DNA of 7,480 nt from Desulfobacteraceae bacterium (GTDB lineage: Bacteria; Desulfobacterota; Desulfobacteria; Desulfobacterales; BuS5), in assembly GCA_030592105.1 (NCBI GenBank), contig JAUVKE010000116.1, forward strand, positions 1 to 7,480, written 5' to 3'. Below the pieces are notes generated by a model that did no database searches, was not told where the DNA came from, and saw only the letters and a list, made by a program, of their open reading frames with translations. How positions within the stretch are numbered: position 1 is the stretch's first letter; each line of letters begins with the position of its first letter. Below, piece after piece: positions 1 through 7,440 of the stretch. The position numbers and the translations under genes are program-made.

Positions 1-398
1 ATGGAAGAAATACCATCTGATATTTCAGAGACTTTTGCTGTGGCCGAAACAGCTTCCCCTATTTTTTTAATTTTTCCATCGTCTAAGAGCCTGAGCGCAT
101 CAAGAATGATCTCCATACGTCCCATCTTAATGAGATCAGGACCCTCTATTTTTTCATCATGAAATTGAAAATCACCATCAAACCAGCCAAAAAGCGAATG
201 TAAAGCATCAATCCCGACTAATGAACCAATGGATGAATTAACTATATCTCCATCTTTGAAATAAATAAAAGCTGGAAGATCAACATATTGATTAACAATT
301 CTTAAAGTTCCGGTGTTTCTGTTTGTACCAAGAAGCTGTATTAAATCTGCAAGGCTGATGAATTTAAGTTTGCCGGTCAACTCGAATTTATCATTCAT
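1..398 (-). CDS. DUF4388 (PATAN-type) domain protein, 3' end cut off by the window edge
   Basis: Translating leftwards from the ATG at 398-396 gives 132 open codons with no stop before base 1, so the C-terminus is missing. The visible part reads as one DUF4388 domain: the opening ELTGKLKFISLADLIQLLG (residues 6-24), then TGTLRI (29-34), then the YFKDGDIVNSS turn (46-56), then the ALHSLFGWFDGDFQF helix and strand (about 65-79). A helical stretch, MGRMEIILDALRLLDDGKI, follows at about 92-110, as is usual after this domain. DUF4388 overlaps the PATAN domain of cyanobacterial PatA-like regulators, which is used for protein-protein signalling; a surface-motility role here is inference. What follows the domain cannot be seen. 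The start lies 6 nt after the mglA stop, and its AGG-containing ribosome site overlaps that stop, so translation is probably coupled. Confidence 0.8.
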   Translation of the reverse strand, partial: MNDKFELTGKLKFISLADLIQLLGTNRNTGTLRIVNQYVDLPAFIYFKDGDIVNSSIGSLVGIDALHSLFGWFDGDFQFHDEKIEGPDLIKMGRMEIILDALRLLDDGKIKKIGEAVSATAKVSEISDGISS

Positions 399-404
399 AG
401 CAAC

Positions 405-1019
405 CTATTGTGCCCATTTAAATTGTTTTTGAAGGGATTCAAGTGTTAACTTCAGGCATGCCTTTAATGAATCTCCCACGCCAGTGCCGGTGATTGCACT
501 TGCAGGAAATGCAGGGACCTTTAACTGCCTGTTTAAATCACGTTCCATCATTTCAAGGGACATTAATGGTAACTTTTGATCTTGAAGATCTCTTTTATTA
601 TATTGCAATACCAAAGGAATGGAAAAAATATTCATCCCGTATTCCCGTAAATTTTGCTGTAAATCCTTTAGGGAAAGCATATTTTTTTCACGTCTTACAT
701 TTAATGAATCTGCAACAAAGACAAGCCCGTCAACTCCTCTTAAAACAAGTTTTCTTGTTGAAGAATATTGAACCTGTCCTGGAACAGTGTACAGCTGGAC
801 CCTTACATCGCAACCCTTGATTTTACCTAAACCGATTGGGAGAAAATCGAAGAAAAGAGTTCTATCCCCTTCTGTATTGATGGAAACCAGCTCACCTTCA
901 ACCTGCTTTGCAAATATTTTAAAGATAGTCTCAAGATTAGTAGTTTTTCCACCTCTACCAGGCCCATAGTAAACAATTTTACATTCGATCTCTTTTTTTT
1001 TAAAATTAAAAGTAGCCAT
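405..1019 (-). CDS. mglA: MglA-type Ras-like small GTPase
   Basis: This 204-residue cytoplasmic protein matches the bacterial MglA family, GTP/GDP switches that set cell polarity and drive gliding or type IV pilus motility in Myxococcus. Visible signatures are the opening EIECKIVYYGP, the P-loop GPGRGGKT (19-26), the GDRTLFFDFLP block (51-61) with R53 at the place of the MglA intrinsic arginine finger, TVPGQ (78-82) and NKRD (141-144), plus ASA (173-175) at the G5 position. T78 stands where Ras-like proteins have aspartate, a hallmark of MglA, and Q82 is present, so the protein should bind GTP. Length is close to the 195 residues of M. xanthus MglA. The ATG follows GGAG at 1030-1027 with 7 nt spacing. 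It lies between a TPR-like gene (74 nt upstream) and a DUF4388 gene (6 nt downstream). No MglB GAP gene is in view. The family call is firm; its exact cellular role is not shown by the sequence. Confidence 0.9.
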   Translation of the reverse strand: MATFNFKKKEIECKIVYYGPGRGGKTTNLETIFKIFAKQVEGELVSINTEGDRTLFFDFLPIGLGKIKGCDVRVQLYTVPGQVQYSSTRKLVLRGVDGLVFVADSLNVRREKNMLSLKDLQQNLREYGMNIFSIPLVLQYNKRDLQDQKLPLMSLEMMERDLNRQLKVPAFPASAITGTGVGDSLKACLKLTLESLQKQFKWAQ

Positions 1020-1093
1020 TTATCTGCTCCGTGGAAAAATAATAATGATTATCTATGGATTTTCATTGAGTACTACGCCATAAACTATTTATT

Positions 1094-2014
1094 CTATAGA
1101 TTAACCATTTTTATATCAAGACAATAATCTCCCTTTTTTGGTCCGGATTTGATTGGTGTTTTTGCAGCAACAACCGCAGACCCTGTGAACATGGCAATGG
1201 GGGAATAAAAATGAACATCATTTAATAAAGTCCCATTGTTCAGTTTGTCGACCCATTCTTTTTCTTCTCCAGAAAATATTAAGCTTAGTGTGTTGCCGGA
1301 TTGAAAACTGACATCAATTTCATGCAATTCCCCTTTGCCGGAATCGGTCTCAAGGGATATCCCTATTGAGCTTACTTCAAGAATTTCATCATCATCGTCA
1401 GTTTCATCTTCCACAAGTGTTACAATATCATCATCAGGTATCTGGGGGAGGGCTATGTCGGCCCCTTTTTTATCGATAATATTTTTTAAAAATTTATGTA
1501 TTTTTCTTAGATTGTCCAGTGTGAAAAGATCTGTCGTGAACCATTCATTAAATTTAGAAGCAGCATTTTCCAGTGTTGAAATTTCAACGTAGCATTTTAG
1601 TATATTTTTTGCCGCAGGAACACGCAAAGATTCTTCTTTAAGTAATTTTTCAAATTCATCCAGTGCTCTTTCAAATTGGCCGAATTTCGCAAGGGCAATT
1701 GCCCCTTCGAGAGCTGCGGCTCCAGAGTCGTCTTTATTATCTGAAAATGAGAAAAGATTCATGATAAGTGATTGAGCTTTTTTGGATACTTCCGGGGTTT
1801 TTGTATTTTTTTGAAATCTGCTAAGCTCATTGGCAAGTGCATCGCTTTTCTTTAGTACCGCATCAAGGAGGCTTTGACTGTTTTCAAGATGCAGATTTTC
1901 TTTTAATAATTCAGCCGCTGCTTCATAGCTATCATTTGCTTCCACGAGCAATCCCTGCTTACGGTAAAGTTCTGCCTCTTGCAACTTGTTTTTGAGTTTT
2001 TTTACTATATCCAT
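1094..2014 (-). CDS. Hypothetical protein with TPR-like helices, acidic linker and beta-rich C-terminal domain
   Basis: I do not recognise a named family. The ATG at 2014-2012 gives 306 residues and is preceded by GAGGT in good register. A GTG 30 nt upstream (2044) extends the frame but has no ribosome site, so it was rejected. Residues 1-70 are helical and charged (coiled-coil or TPR-like: LQEAELYRKQGLLVEANDSY). Residues 99-160 contain a clear TPR-like helix pair (ALAKFGQFERALDEFEKLL). An acidic linker rich in Asp and Glu spans about 194-212. Residues 230-304 are predicted by eye to be beta-rich, ending FTGSAVVAAKTPIKSG then GDYCLDIKMVNL. The fold is reminiscent of PilZ-type barrels, but the classical RxxxR and (D/N)xSxxG motifs are absent, so that is only a guess. 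There is no signal peptide or membrane segment. It is first in a three-gene string with mglA and the DUF4388 gene, which suggests a scaffold or effector of the GTPase. Confidence 0.75.
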   Translation of the reverse strand: MDIVKKLKNKLQEAELYRKQGLLVEANDSYEAAAELLKENLHLENSQSLLDAVLKKSDALANELSRFQKNTKTPEVSKKAQSLIMNLFSFSDNKDDSGAAALEGAIALAKFGQFERALDEFEKLLKEESLRVPAAKNILKCYVEISTLENAASKFNEWFTTDLFTLDNLRKIHKFLKNIIDKKGADIALPQIPDDDIVTLVEDETDDDDEILEVSSIGISLETDSGKGELHEIDVSFQSGNTLSLIFSGEEKEWVDKLNNGTLLNDVHFYSPIAMFTGSAVVAAKTPIKSGPKKGDYCLDIKMVNL

Positions 2015-2018
2015 TCTA

Positions 2019-2022
2019 CCTC
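2019..2022 (-). promoter_or_regulatory. Ribosome binding site fixing the start of the TPR-like gene
   Basis: On the minus strand GAGG, followed by TAGA, precedes the ATG at 2014. With the next T it matches the GAGGT part of the anti-Shine-Dalgarno complement in good register. The upstream GTG at 2044 has only AT-rich sequence before it. This decides the shorter, 306-residue start. Confidence 0.65.
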
Positions 2023-2078
2023 GCGATGTTATATAGATTCTCACATAAAAATTTCACTGCATTATCAGTCGCTTGCGT

Positions 2079-2108
2079 ATTATAATGCGCCTTCCTCCCT
2101 TTGGCCAA
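2079..2108 (-). promoter_or_regulatory. Candidate sigma70-type promoter for the TPR-mglA-DUF4388 operon
   Basis: Read on the minus strand, TTGGCC (2108-2103, 4 of 6 to TTGACA) is followed after 18 nt by a perfect TATAAT (2084-2079). Transcription would start near 2071 and leave a leader of about 57 nt before the ATG at 2014. The -10 box sits inside a 16-bp near-palindrome, GCGTATTATAATGCGC on the plus strand (2075-2090, one mismatched pair). A regulator binding that dyad could occlude the promoter. This is inferred from motif matching only. Confidence 0.45.
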
Positions 2109-2304
2109 CGTGAAATCAACGATATGAACTTTTATAGAAGTCGATTTATGAGCATATAAATGTTGACAATGAGCTGTATTATGATACCAATTCTTTGAAA
2201 GTTCAATAGAAACTTGGCATCTTTCTTGTTTTTTATGAGTAATTTTTTTTTGAGCAAGAAAATAATGTTAAAATAAAAAAATAAAGGCTCTCCCGGAAGT
2301 GGTA
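2109..2304. other. Divergent intergenic region, no gene seen
   Basis: Together with its flanks (2015-2380) this is a 366-bp gene-free gap between divergently transcribed genes. It is strongly AT-rich and I find no convincing small coding sequence or structured RNA. It holds the perfect dyad TTGAA-AG-TTCAA (2195-2206). It also holds two related short inverted-repeat blocks: ACTT/AAGT arms around TTATAG (2128-2141), and AAGTT/AACTT arms around CAATAGA (2199-2215). Both blocks share the string ATAGAA and could be operator half-sites. A TTGACA at 2163-2168 has no -10 partner at normal spacing. Confidence 0.4.
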
Positions 2305-3313
<1,009 letters not shown>

Positions 3314-3314
3314 A

Positions 3315-3327
3315 GCGGCGAAGCCGC
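3315..3327. repeat. Short perfect hairpin just after mdh
   Basis: GCGGC-GAA-GCCGC forms a 5-bp GC-only stem with a 3-nt loop starting 2 nt after the mdh stop. No T-run follows, so it is not a classic Rho-independent terminator, but it could slow exonucleases at the mdh mRNA end. Confidence 0.6.
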
Positions 3328-3343
3328 AGTTGTCAGTTGTCAG
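3328..3343. repeat. 7-bp tandem repeat AGTTGTC x2
   Basis: AGTTGTC occurs twice in tandem (3328-3334 and 3335-3341), followed by a third partial AG. It directly abuts the hairpin at 3315-3327 and begins the repeat-rich stretch between mdh and uvrC. Confidence 0.6.
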
Positions 3344-3363
3344 CACTGGAGGTTATTTTCCTT

Positions 3364-3418
3364 CGCTCCCAGGTTCTGCCACCGTTCGTCTCGTTCCCAG
3401 GCAGAGCCTGGGAACGAG
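3364..3418. repeat. REP-like palindrome with a degenerate partial copy
   Basis: CTCGTTCCCAGGC (3390-3402), AGA, then GCCTGGGAACGAG (3406-3418) make a perfect 13-bp stem with a 3-nt loop. Just upstream, CGCTCCCAGGTTCTGCC (3364-3380) matches the reverse complement of 3400-3416 at 15 of 17 positions, so it looks like a decayed or partial copy of the same element. Palindromes of the type CGTTCCCA...TGGGAACG are known to me as dispersed intergenic repeats in many bacteria. Mobilisation by a REP-associated transposase would be inference, and no transposase is present here. Confidence 0.75.
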
Positions 3419-3428
3419 CGCAAAAGTA

Positions 3429-3451
3429 GGGGCGGATTCCATATCCGCCCC
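3429..3451. repeat. GGGGCGGAT palindrome
   Basis: GGGGCGGAT (3429-3437), loop TCCAT, ATCCGCCCC (3443-3451) gives a perfect 9-bp stem. It is preceded by GTA, as in GTAGGGGCG-type palindromes dispersed in intergenic regions of many environmental bacteria. It is separate in sequence from the CTCGTTCCCAGGC dyad 10 bp to its left. No T-run flanks it on either strand, so it is not a standard terminator. Confidence 0.65.
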
Positions 3452-3484
3452 ATCATCATATAACAGGGGAGGGGAGTTTACCCA

Positions 3485-3522
3485 GTGCCTGGAGGGAAAA
3501 ATCTTATTTTCCCCCCAGGCAC
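3485..3522. repeat. Long inverted repeat overlapping the uvrC stop codon
   Basis: GTGCCTGGAGGGAAAA (3485-3500), loop ATCTTA, TTTTCCCCCCAGGCAC (3507-3522) pair over 16 positions with one A-C mismatch. The uvrC stop (TAA, 3506-3504 on the minus strand) lies in the loop, and the last five codons of uvrC lie in the right arm. It could act as a bidirectional 3' end structure between the convergent genes. Its T-runs are inside the stem rather than after it, so standard Rho-independent termination is doubtful. The pieces CTGGAGG and TTATTTTCC recur contiguously at 3346-3361. Confidence 0.75.
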
Positions 3523-5345
3523 AGGTTAGCCTTTAGCGCTTTTGCATCTTTTTGACTTATTGCAGGCAGAGCACTTATCTCTTTAAGTGTTGCTGCCTGA
3601 ATTTTTTTTATGCTTTTAAAATGTTTTAAAAGAATTTTTTTCTTTTTATCTCCAATTCCAGGGACTTCATCAAGGGCAGAATGTTTTTGAGCTTTTAAAC
3701 GTCTGTTCTTGTGATAAGATGTGGCAAAGCGGTGAGCCTCGTCCCTGATTTTTTCAAAAAAAAGCAGTAGATCATCGTCCCCTCTAAAGATTAAGGGGTT
3801 TGACCGTTTGTGTTTGTATATTTTATCTTTGGTTTCGCCTTTTATTTCATTTTTTTTAGCAATTCCAAGTATCTCGAAGTTCACCTCGATATTAAGTTCC
3901 TTTAGTATTTTTACTCCGGTACTTATTTGTCCTCTCCCCCCATCAAGGAGTAAAATATCAGGATAGGGCTTTGAATCTTCTCCTTTTCCGAATCTCCTTT
4001 GCAGGACTTCTGCCATATATGCGTAATCATTTTGCTCCACAACTCCTTTAATAGCATACCTTCTGTATAATGATTTTTTGGGACGCCCATTTTCAAAGAC
4101 AACCATGGCGGAAACTGGATTGGTTCCTGATATATTGGCGTTGTCAAAACATTCTATTCTGCAGGGTAGTCTGTCCATCTTTATTTTTCTTTGGATGCGG
4201 AGTAATAAATCTTTATCATAGGATTTGGCATTCTGAATTTCATTTAATCTGTTTATGGCATTTTTATATGCCATTTTAACAAGGTCTGCTTTTTGTCCTC
4301 TTTGGGGATGGTGAATAGATACTTTTGTCCCTTTTAGAGAGCTTAATATTTCTTCGATGAGAAGATAATCTTCAAGGTCTGTTGGGACAAGTATCTCTTT
4401 TGGGATAAATGGAACTTTTTCATAATATTGTCTGATAAATCCCCCTGCTACCTCCGCATCTGTGGAGATGGTCTCGGCAAAACTGAAATGGCGGGTGCCG
4501 ATAAGGAATCCTTTACGCACATTTAAAAGTGTAATAACTAAAGAATCAGATGACCTTACTATGGATAAAACATCTCTGTCTATGAAATCTGTTGTAACTG
4601 CCACCTGTTTTTCCACGGTTTTTTCTATGGCAAACATTTTATCCCTTAGCTCGGCTGCTTTTTCAAAATTCTCTTTTTCTGCTGCCTTGTGCATCCCTTT
4701 TTTTATCTTTTTAATAAGATCGACTCTATTTCCTTTTAAAAAAAGTATAACCTCACTAACAATATTAAAATATTCTTCCTGCTTCACGTCAAAACAACAT
4801 GGAGCCATGCAAAGATTCAGCTGATAGTTCAGGCAGGGCCGTATCTTTTTTTTTAGATCTTCTGTTTTACACTTTCTTAATTTAAATATTTTGTTGATTA
4901 TATTCAGGGTCTGACGCACTGCGCCGCTGGATGCAAAAGGACCAAAATATAAGGCACCATCTTTTTTGATTTTTCTAACCACGGATAAGTAAGGGTGGGA
5001 ATTTCTGGTATCCAATCGAAGGGAGGGATATCTTTTGTCATCTTTTAAAATAACATTATATCGGGGACGATATTTTTTTATAAGATTTGACTCTAAAATC
5101 AGAGCCTCTTTTTCAGTTCTTGTTATTATTATTTCAAAGGATGAAATTTTTTTAACAAGGACTTCTCCTTTTATATTAGGTAAAACCGGTTTAATAAAAT
5201 ATGAAGAGAGTCTCCTCTTGAGATCCCCGGCCTTCCCCACATAGATGATTTTTTTATCAGAGTCCTGCATCAGATAAACGCCTGGTTCATGGGGAGCAAG
5301 GGATAACAGGTGTATAATTCTTTTGTTTTTCTGATCAGAGTCCAT
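3504..5345 (-). CDS. uvrC: UvrABC system protein C, dual-incision excision nuclease subunit
   Basis: UvrC joins the UvrB-DNA complex and cuts the damaged strand on both sides of a lesion. The 613 residues hold the full domain order. The N-terminal GIY-YIG nuclease has GVY (22-24), YVG (35-37) and conserved glutamates in the TEKEALILESNLIKK block (77-91). C159, C171, C179 and C183 match the spacing of the E. coli UvrC cysteines (154, 166, 174, 178) reported to bind an Fe-S cluster. The UVR UvrB-contact helix pair (about 213-245) contains FEKAAELRDKM. The RNase H-like nuclease has D401 (ECFDNANISG), D468 (LLLDGGRGQ) and H538 (DEAHRF), the expected DDH triad. Tandem HhH follows (LDEVPGIGDKKKK, 558-570, to about 603). 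The tail LCLGGK is partly encoded by a palindromic repeat. The gene starts 8 nt after uvrB, forming an operon with it. Confidence 0.97.
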   Translation of the reverse strand: MDSDQKNKRIIHLLSLAPHEPGVYLMQDSDKKIIYVGKAGDLKRRLSSYFIKPVLPNIKGEVLVKKISSFEIIITRTEKEALILESNLIKKYRPRYNVILKDDKRYPSLRLDTRNSHPYLSVVRKIKKDGALYFGPFASSGAVRQTLNIINKIFKLRKCKTEDLKKKIRPCLNYQLNLCMAPCCFDVKQEEYFNIVSEVILFLKGNRVDLIKKIKKGMHKAAEKENFEKAAELRDKMFAIEKTVEKQVAVTTDFIDRDVLSIVRSSDSLVITLLNVRKGFLIGTRHFSFAETISTDAEVAGGFIRQYYEKVPFIPKEILVPTDLEDYLLIEEILSSLKGTKVSIHHPQRGQKADLVKMAYKNAINRLNEIQNAKSYDKDLLLRIQRKIKMDRLPCRIECFDNANISGTNPVSAMVVFENGRPKKSLYRRYAIKGVVEQNDYAYMAEVLQRRFGKGEDSKPYPDILLLDGGRGQISTGVKILKELNIEVNFEILGIAKKNEIKGETKDKIYKHKRSNPLIFRGDDDLLLFFEKIRDEAHRFATSYHKNRRLKAQKHSALDEVPGIGDKKKKILLKHFKSIKKIQAATLKEISALPAISQKDAKALKANLCLGGK

Positions 5346-5351
5346 ATCACC
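5346..5351 (-). promoter_or_regulatory. uvrC: Ribosome binding site for uvrC using the GGTGAT portion of the anti-SD complement
   Basis: The 8-nt gap after the uvrB stop reads ACGGTGAT and runs straight into ATG. There is no GGAG core at normal spacing, but GGTGAT is complementary to AUCACC near the 16S rRNA 3' end and sits in the register that a full GGAGGTGAT would occupy. Together with the very short gap, this suggests termination-reinitiation coupling with uvrB. Confidence 0.5.
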
Positions 5352-5353
5352 GT

Positions 5354-7354
5354 TTAAAGGAGGCTTATCTCCATGAGTTCTTTTATCTGATCTCTTATCC
5401 TGGCGGCCTTTTCAAAAGCGAGTTCTTTTACAGCCATTTGCATCTCTTTTTTTAGATTTTTAATTATACTCTCCAGGCTGCCTGGGGATTTTTTCTTTAA
5501 TGTTTCATACATAGCAGCCGGTTCCATAACCAGGCTGTCAGAGATGGTGTCATCATAAAGAGAAGCAAAGGCCGGTTTTATATCTTTTTTTATAGAGGCA
5601 GGGATTATTCCATGCTTTTTATTGTATGCTTCCTGTATTTTTCTTCGGCGGCTCGTTTCACTTAAGGCCATGTTCATCGATTTTGTGATTACATCGGCAT
5701 ACATGATAACTTTACCATGAACATTTCTGGAAGCGCGGCCGCAGGTCTGGATTAGAGATCTTTCCGATCTTAAAAAGCCTTCCTTGTCAGCATCTAAAAT
5801 GGCTACAAGGGAAACCTCAGGCAGATCCAGCCCCTCACGAAGCAGGTTAATACCTATGAGAACATCAAAAATACCAGATCTAAGATCGGTTATTATATCC
5901 ATTCGTTCCAGAGTCTTTATGTCCGAATGCATATAACGGACCCTGACATCAAGATCCGAATAATAATCCGTTAGATCTTCAGCCATCCGTTTTGTAAGGG
6001 TGGTAACAAGAACTCTTTCTTTTTTATCGATGCGACTCATAATCTCACCATAAAGGTCATCGACCTGGTTTCCGGCGCTTCTTACTTCTATTTCAGGATC
6101 TAAAAGACCGGTGGGTCTTACAACCTGCTCAACAACCAGCCCTTGTGCGGCAGAGAGTTCATACTTGGAAGGTGTGGCTGATACGAATATTACCTGATTA
6201 TTCTTAGATTTAAATTCTTCAAACTTCAAAGGCCTGTTATCGAGTGCGGAGGGAAGGCGAAAACCATGTTTTATCAGAGTCTCCTTGCGGGATCTGTCTC
6301 CTTTATACATTCCATGAAGCTGTGGAATTGATATATGGCTTTCATCTATGCAGATCAGAAAATCATCAGGGAAATAATCTATAAGAGTCGGCGCAGGCTC
6401 CCCTTTTGCCCTTCCTGTGATATGACGGGAATAATTTTCAATCCCATTGCAATAACCCATCTCCAGCATCATTTCTATGTCGAAATTAGTCCTTTCTTCT
6501 ATCCTCTGGGCCTCTATCAGCAATTTTTGGTCTCTGAAAAAATCTATTCTCTCCTTTAATTCTGCTTGAATAGAATCTATGGCACGTTTTAATTTCTCCT
6601 TATTTGTTACATAATGGCTGGCAGGAAATATGGTGACAGATGTCAACGACTTTATAATATTCCCCTTAAGGGGGTCAATATGGGCAATGGATTCTACATA
6701 ATCTCCAAAAAAATCTATTCGAATAGCTATATTTTCCTCATAGGCCGGATATATCTCGACCCTGTCTCCTCTTACCCTGAAAACGCCCCTGTGGAAATCA
6801 ATATCATTCCGTTCATAATGTATTGAAACAAGCTCGGCAAGAAACGTGTCCCGTTCCAGCTCCATTTCAGTCTGAACAGGGAGGCTCATGGAGAGGTATT
6901 CCTCTGGGTCACCAAGCCCGAAAATACATGATACACTTGCTACAACTATTACGTCCCTGCGGGAAAGAACAGATACGGTTGCAGCATGGCGAAGTTTGTC
7001 AATCATATCATTTATTGAGGAGTCTTTTTGAATGTAAGTGTCGGTTGTAGGTAGATAGGCTTCCGGCTGGTAATAGTCGTAATAACTGACAAAATATTCA
7101 ACGGCATTTTCAGGAAATAAAACTTTAAACTCACTGTACAACTGGGCAGCAAGGGTTTTGTTGGGTGCCATAATCAGAGAGGGTTTGCCTGATTTTGCAA
7201 TAACATTTGCCATGGTAAATGTTTTACCTGAACCTGTAACACCTAAGAGAACCTGATATTTTTTTCCGGATAAGACCCCCTTGCTTAAAGCATCTATGGC
7301 TTTTGGCTGGTCTGCCTTTGGAGATAAATTTTGTGTTAACCTAAAAGGGATCAT
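5354..7354 (-). CDS. uvrB: UvrABC system protein B, damage-verifying helicase-like subunit
   Basis: UvrB receives damaged DNA from UvrA, probes it with a beta-hairpin and recruits UvrC. The 666 residues are normal for the family. Seen in order: the [20 protein letters not shown] start (DQPKAI typical), Walker A GVTGSGKT (38-45), the beta-hairpin aromatic cluster [12 protein letters not shown] (91-102), Walker B ICIDESH (334-340), SATPSKYE (392-399, usually SATPGxYE), [12 protein letters not shown] (503-514), motif [11 protein letters not shown] (536-544, commonly QTIGRAARN, with both arginines kept), and the C-terminal UVR helix pair (about 629-660, [11 protein letters not shown]). That tail matches the UVR region of the downstream UvrC, as expected for partners. 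The ATG at 7354 has only a weak TTGAG upstream as a ribosome site; no other in-frame ATG lies nearby. uvrA is not in the window. Confidence 0.98.
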   Translation of the reverse strand: MIPFRLTQNLSPKADQPKAIDALSKGVLSGKKYQVLLGVTGSGKTFTMANVIAKSGKPSLIMAPNKTLAAQLYSEFKVLFPENAVEYFVSYYDYYQPEAYLPTTDTYIQKDSSINDMIDKLRHAATVSVLSRRDVIVVASVSCIFGLGDPEEYLSMSLPVQTEMELERDTFLAELVSIHYERNDIDFHRGVFRVRGDRVEIYPAYEENIAIRIDFFGDYVESIAHIDPLKGNIIKSLTSVTIFPASHYVTNKEKLKRAIDSIQAELKERIDFFRDQKLLIEAQRIEERTNFDIEMMLEMGYCNGIENYSRHITGRAKGEPAPTLIDYFPDDFLICIDESHISIPQLHGMYKGDRSRKETLIKHGFRLPSALDNRPLKFEEFKSKNNQVIFVSATPSKYELSAAQGLVVEQVVRPTGLLDPEIEVRSAGNQVDDLYGEIMSRIDKKERVLVTTLTKRMAEDLTDYYSDLDVRVRYMHSDIKTLERMDIITDLRSGIFDVLIGINLLREGLDLPEVSLVAILDADKEGFLRSERSLIQTCGRASRNVHGKVIMYADVITKSMNMALSETSRRRKIQEAYNKKHGIIPASIKKDIKPAFASLYDDTISDSLVMEPAAMYETLKKKSPGSLESIIKNLKKEMQMAVKELAFEKAARIRDQIKELMEISLL

Positions 7355-7375
7355 AAATATGAATGCTCAATCATC

Positions 7376-7392
7376 AGGTATTAATAGTACCT
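7376..7392. promoter_or_regulatory. Small dyad AGGTA-N7-TACCT upstream of uvrB, possible operator
   Basis: AGGTA, TTAATAG, TACCT forms 5-bp perfect arms with a 7-bp spacer, 22 bp upstream of the uvrB start. It overlaps the -10 box of the candidate promoter. It does not match the LexA box forms I know from E. coli or Geobacter, so SOS control is only a possibility. Confidence 0.35.
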
Positions 7393-7412
7393 TACTCCTG
7401 GTTTTCTGCCAC
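7384..7412 (-). promoter_or_regulatory. Weak candidate promoter for uvrB-uvrC
   Basis: On the minus strand GTGGCA (7412-7407, 4 of 6 to TTGACA) is followed after 17 nt by TACTAT (7389-7384, 4 of 6 to TATAAT). It would give a leader of about 20-25 nt. Both boxes are imperfect, and a promoter beyond the window end is equally possible. Confidence 0.3.
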
Positions 7413-7440
7413 GAAAAACAAGAAAGTCGTTTATAAGAAA

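Noticed and set aside
2015..2044. GTG start for the TPR-like gene adding ten residues
   Set aside because: No ribosome binding site precedes it, while the ATG at 2014 has GAGGT in good register.
2163..2191. Perfect TTGACA as a -35 box for mdh
   Set aside because: No acceptable -10 lies 16-18 nt downstream; TATGAT at 2180-2185 is only 11 nt away.
2214..2230. Sigma54-like site TGGCAT...TTGTT upstream of mdh
   Set aside because: The spacing fits, but the near-invariant GC at -12 is GT and no enhancer context is visible.
3485..3522. Rho-independent terminator for mdh or uvrC
   Set aside because: The stem is strong but no T-run follows it on either strand; the T-runs are within the stem.
3330..3536. 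68-codon plus-strand reading frame across the mdh-uvrC gap
   Set aside because: It is made of palindromic repeats plus the antisense end of uvrC, has no convincing ribosome site and resembles no protein.
4462..4824. 120-codon plus-strand frame inside uvrC, and similar frames opposite mglA, uvrC and uvrB
   Set aside because: They lie fully antisense to well-conserved genes and their compositions read as complements of those genes, with no domain signal.
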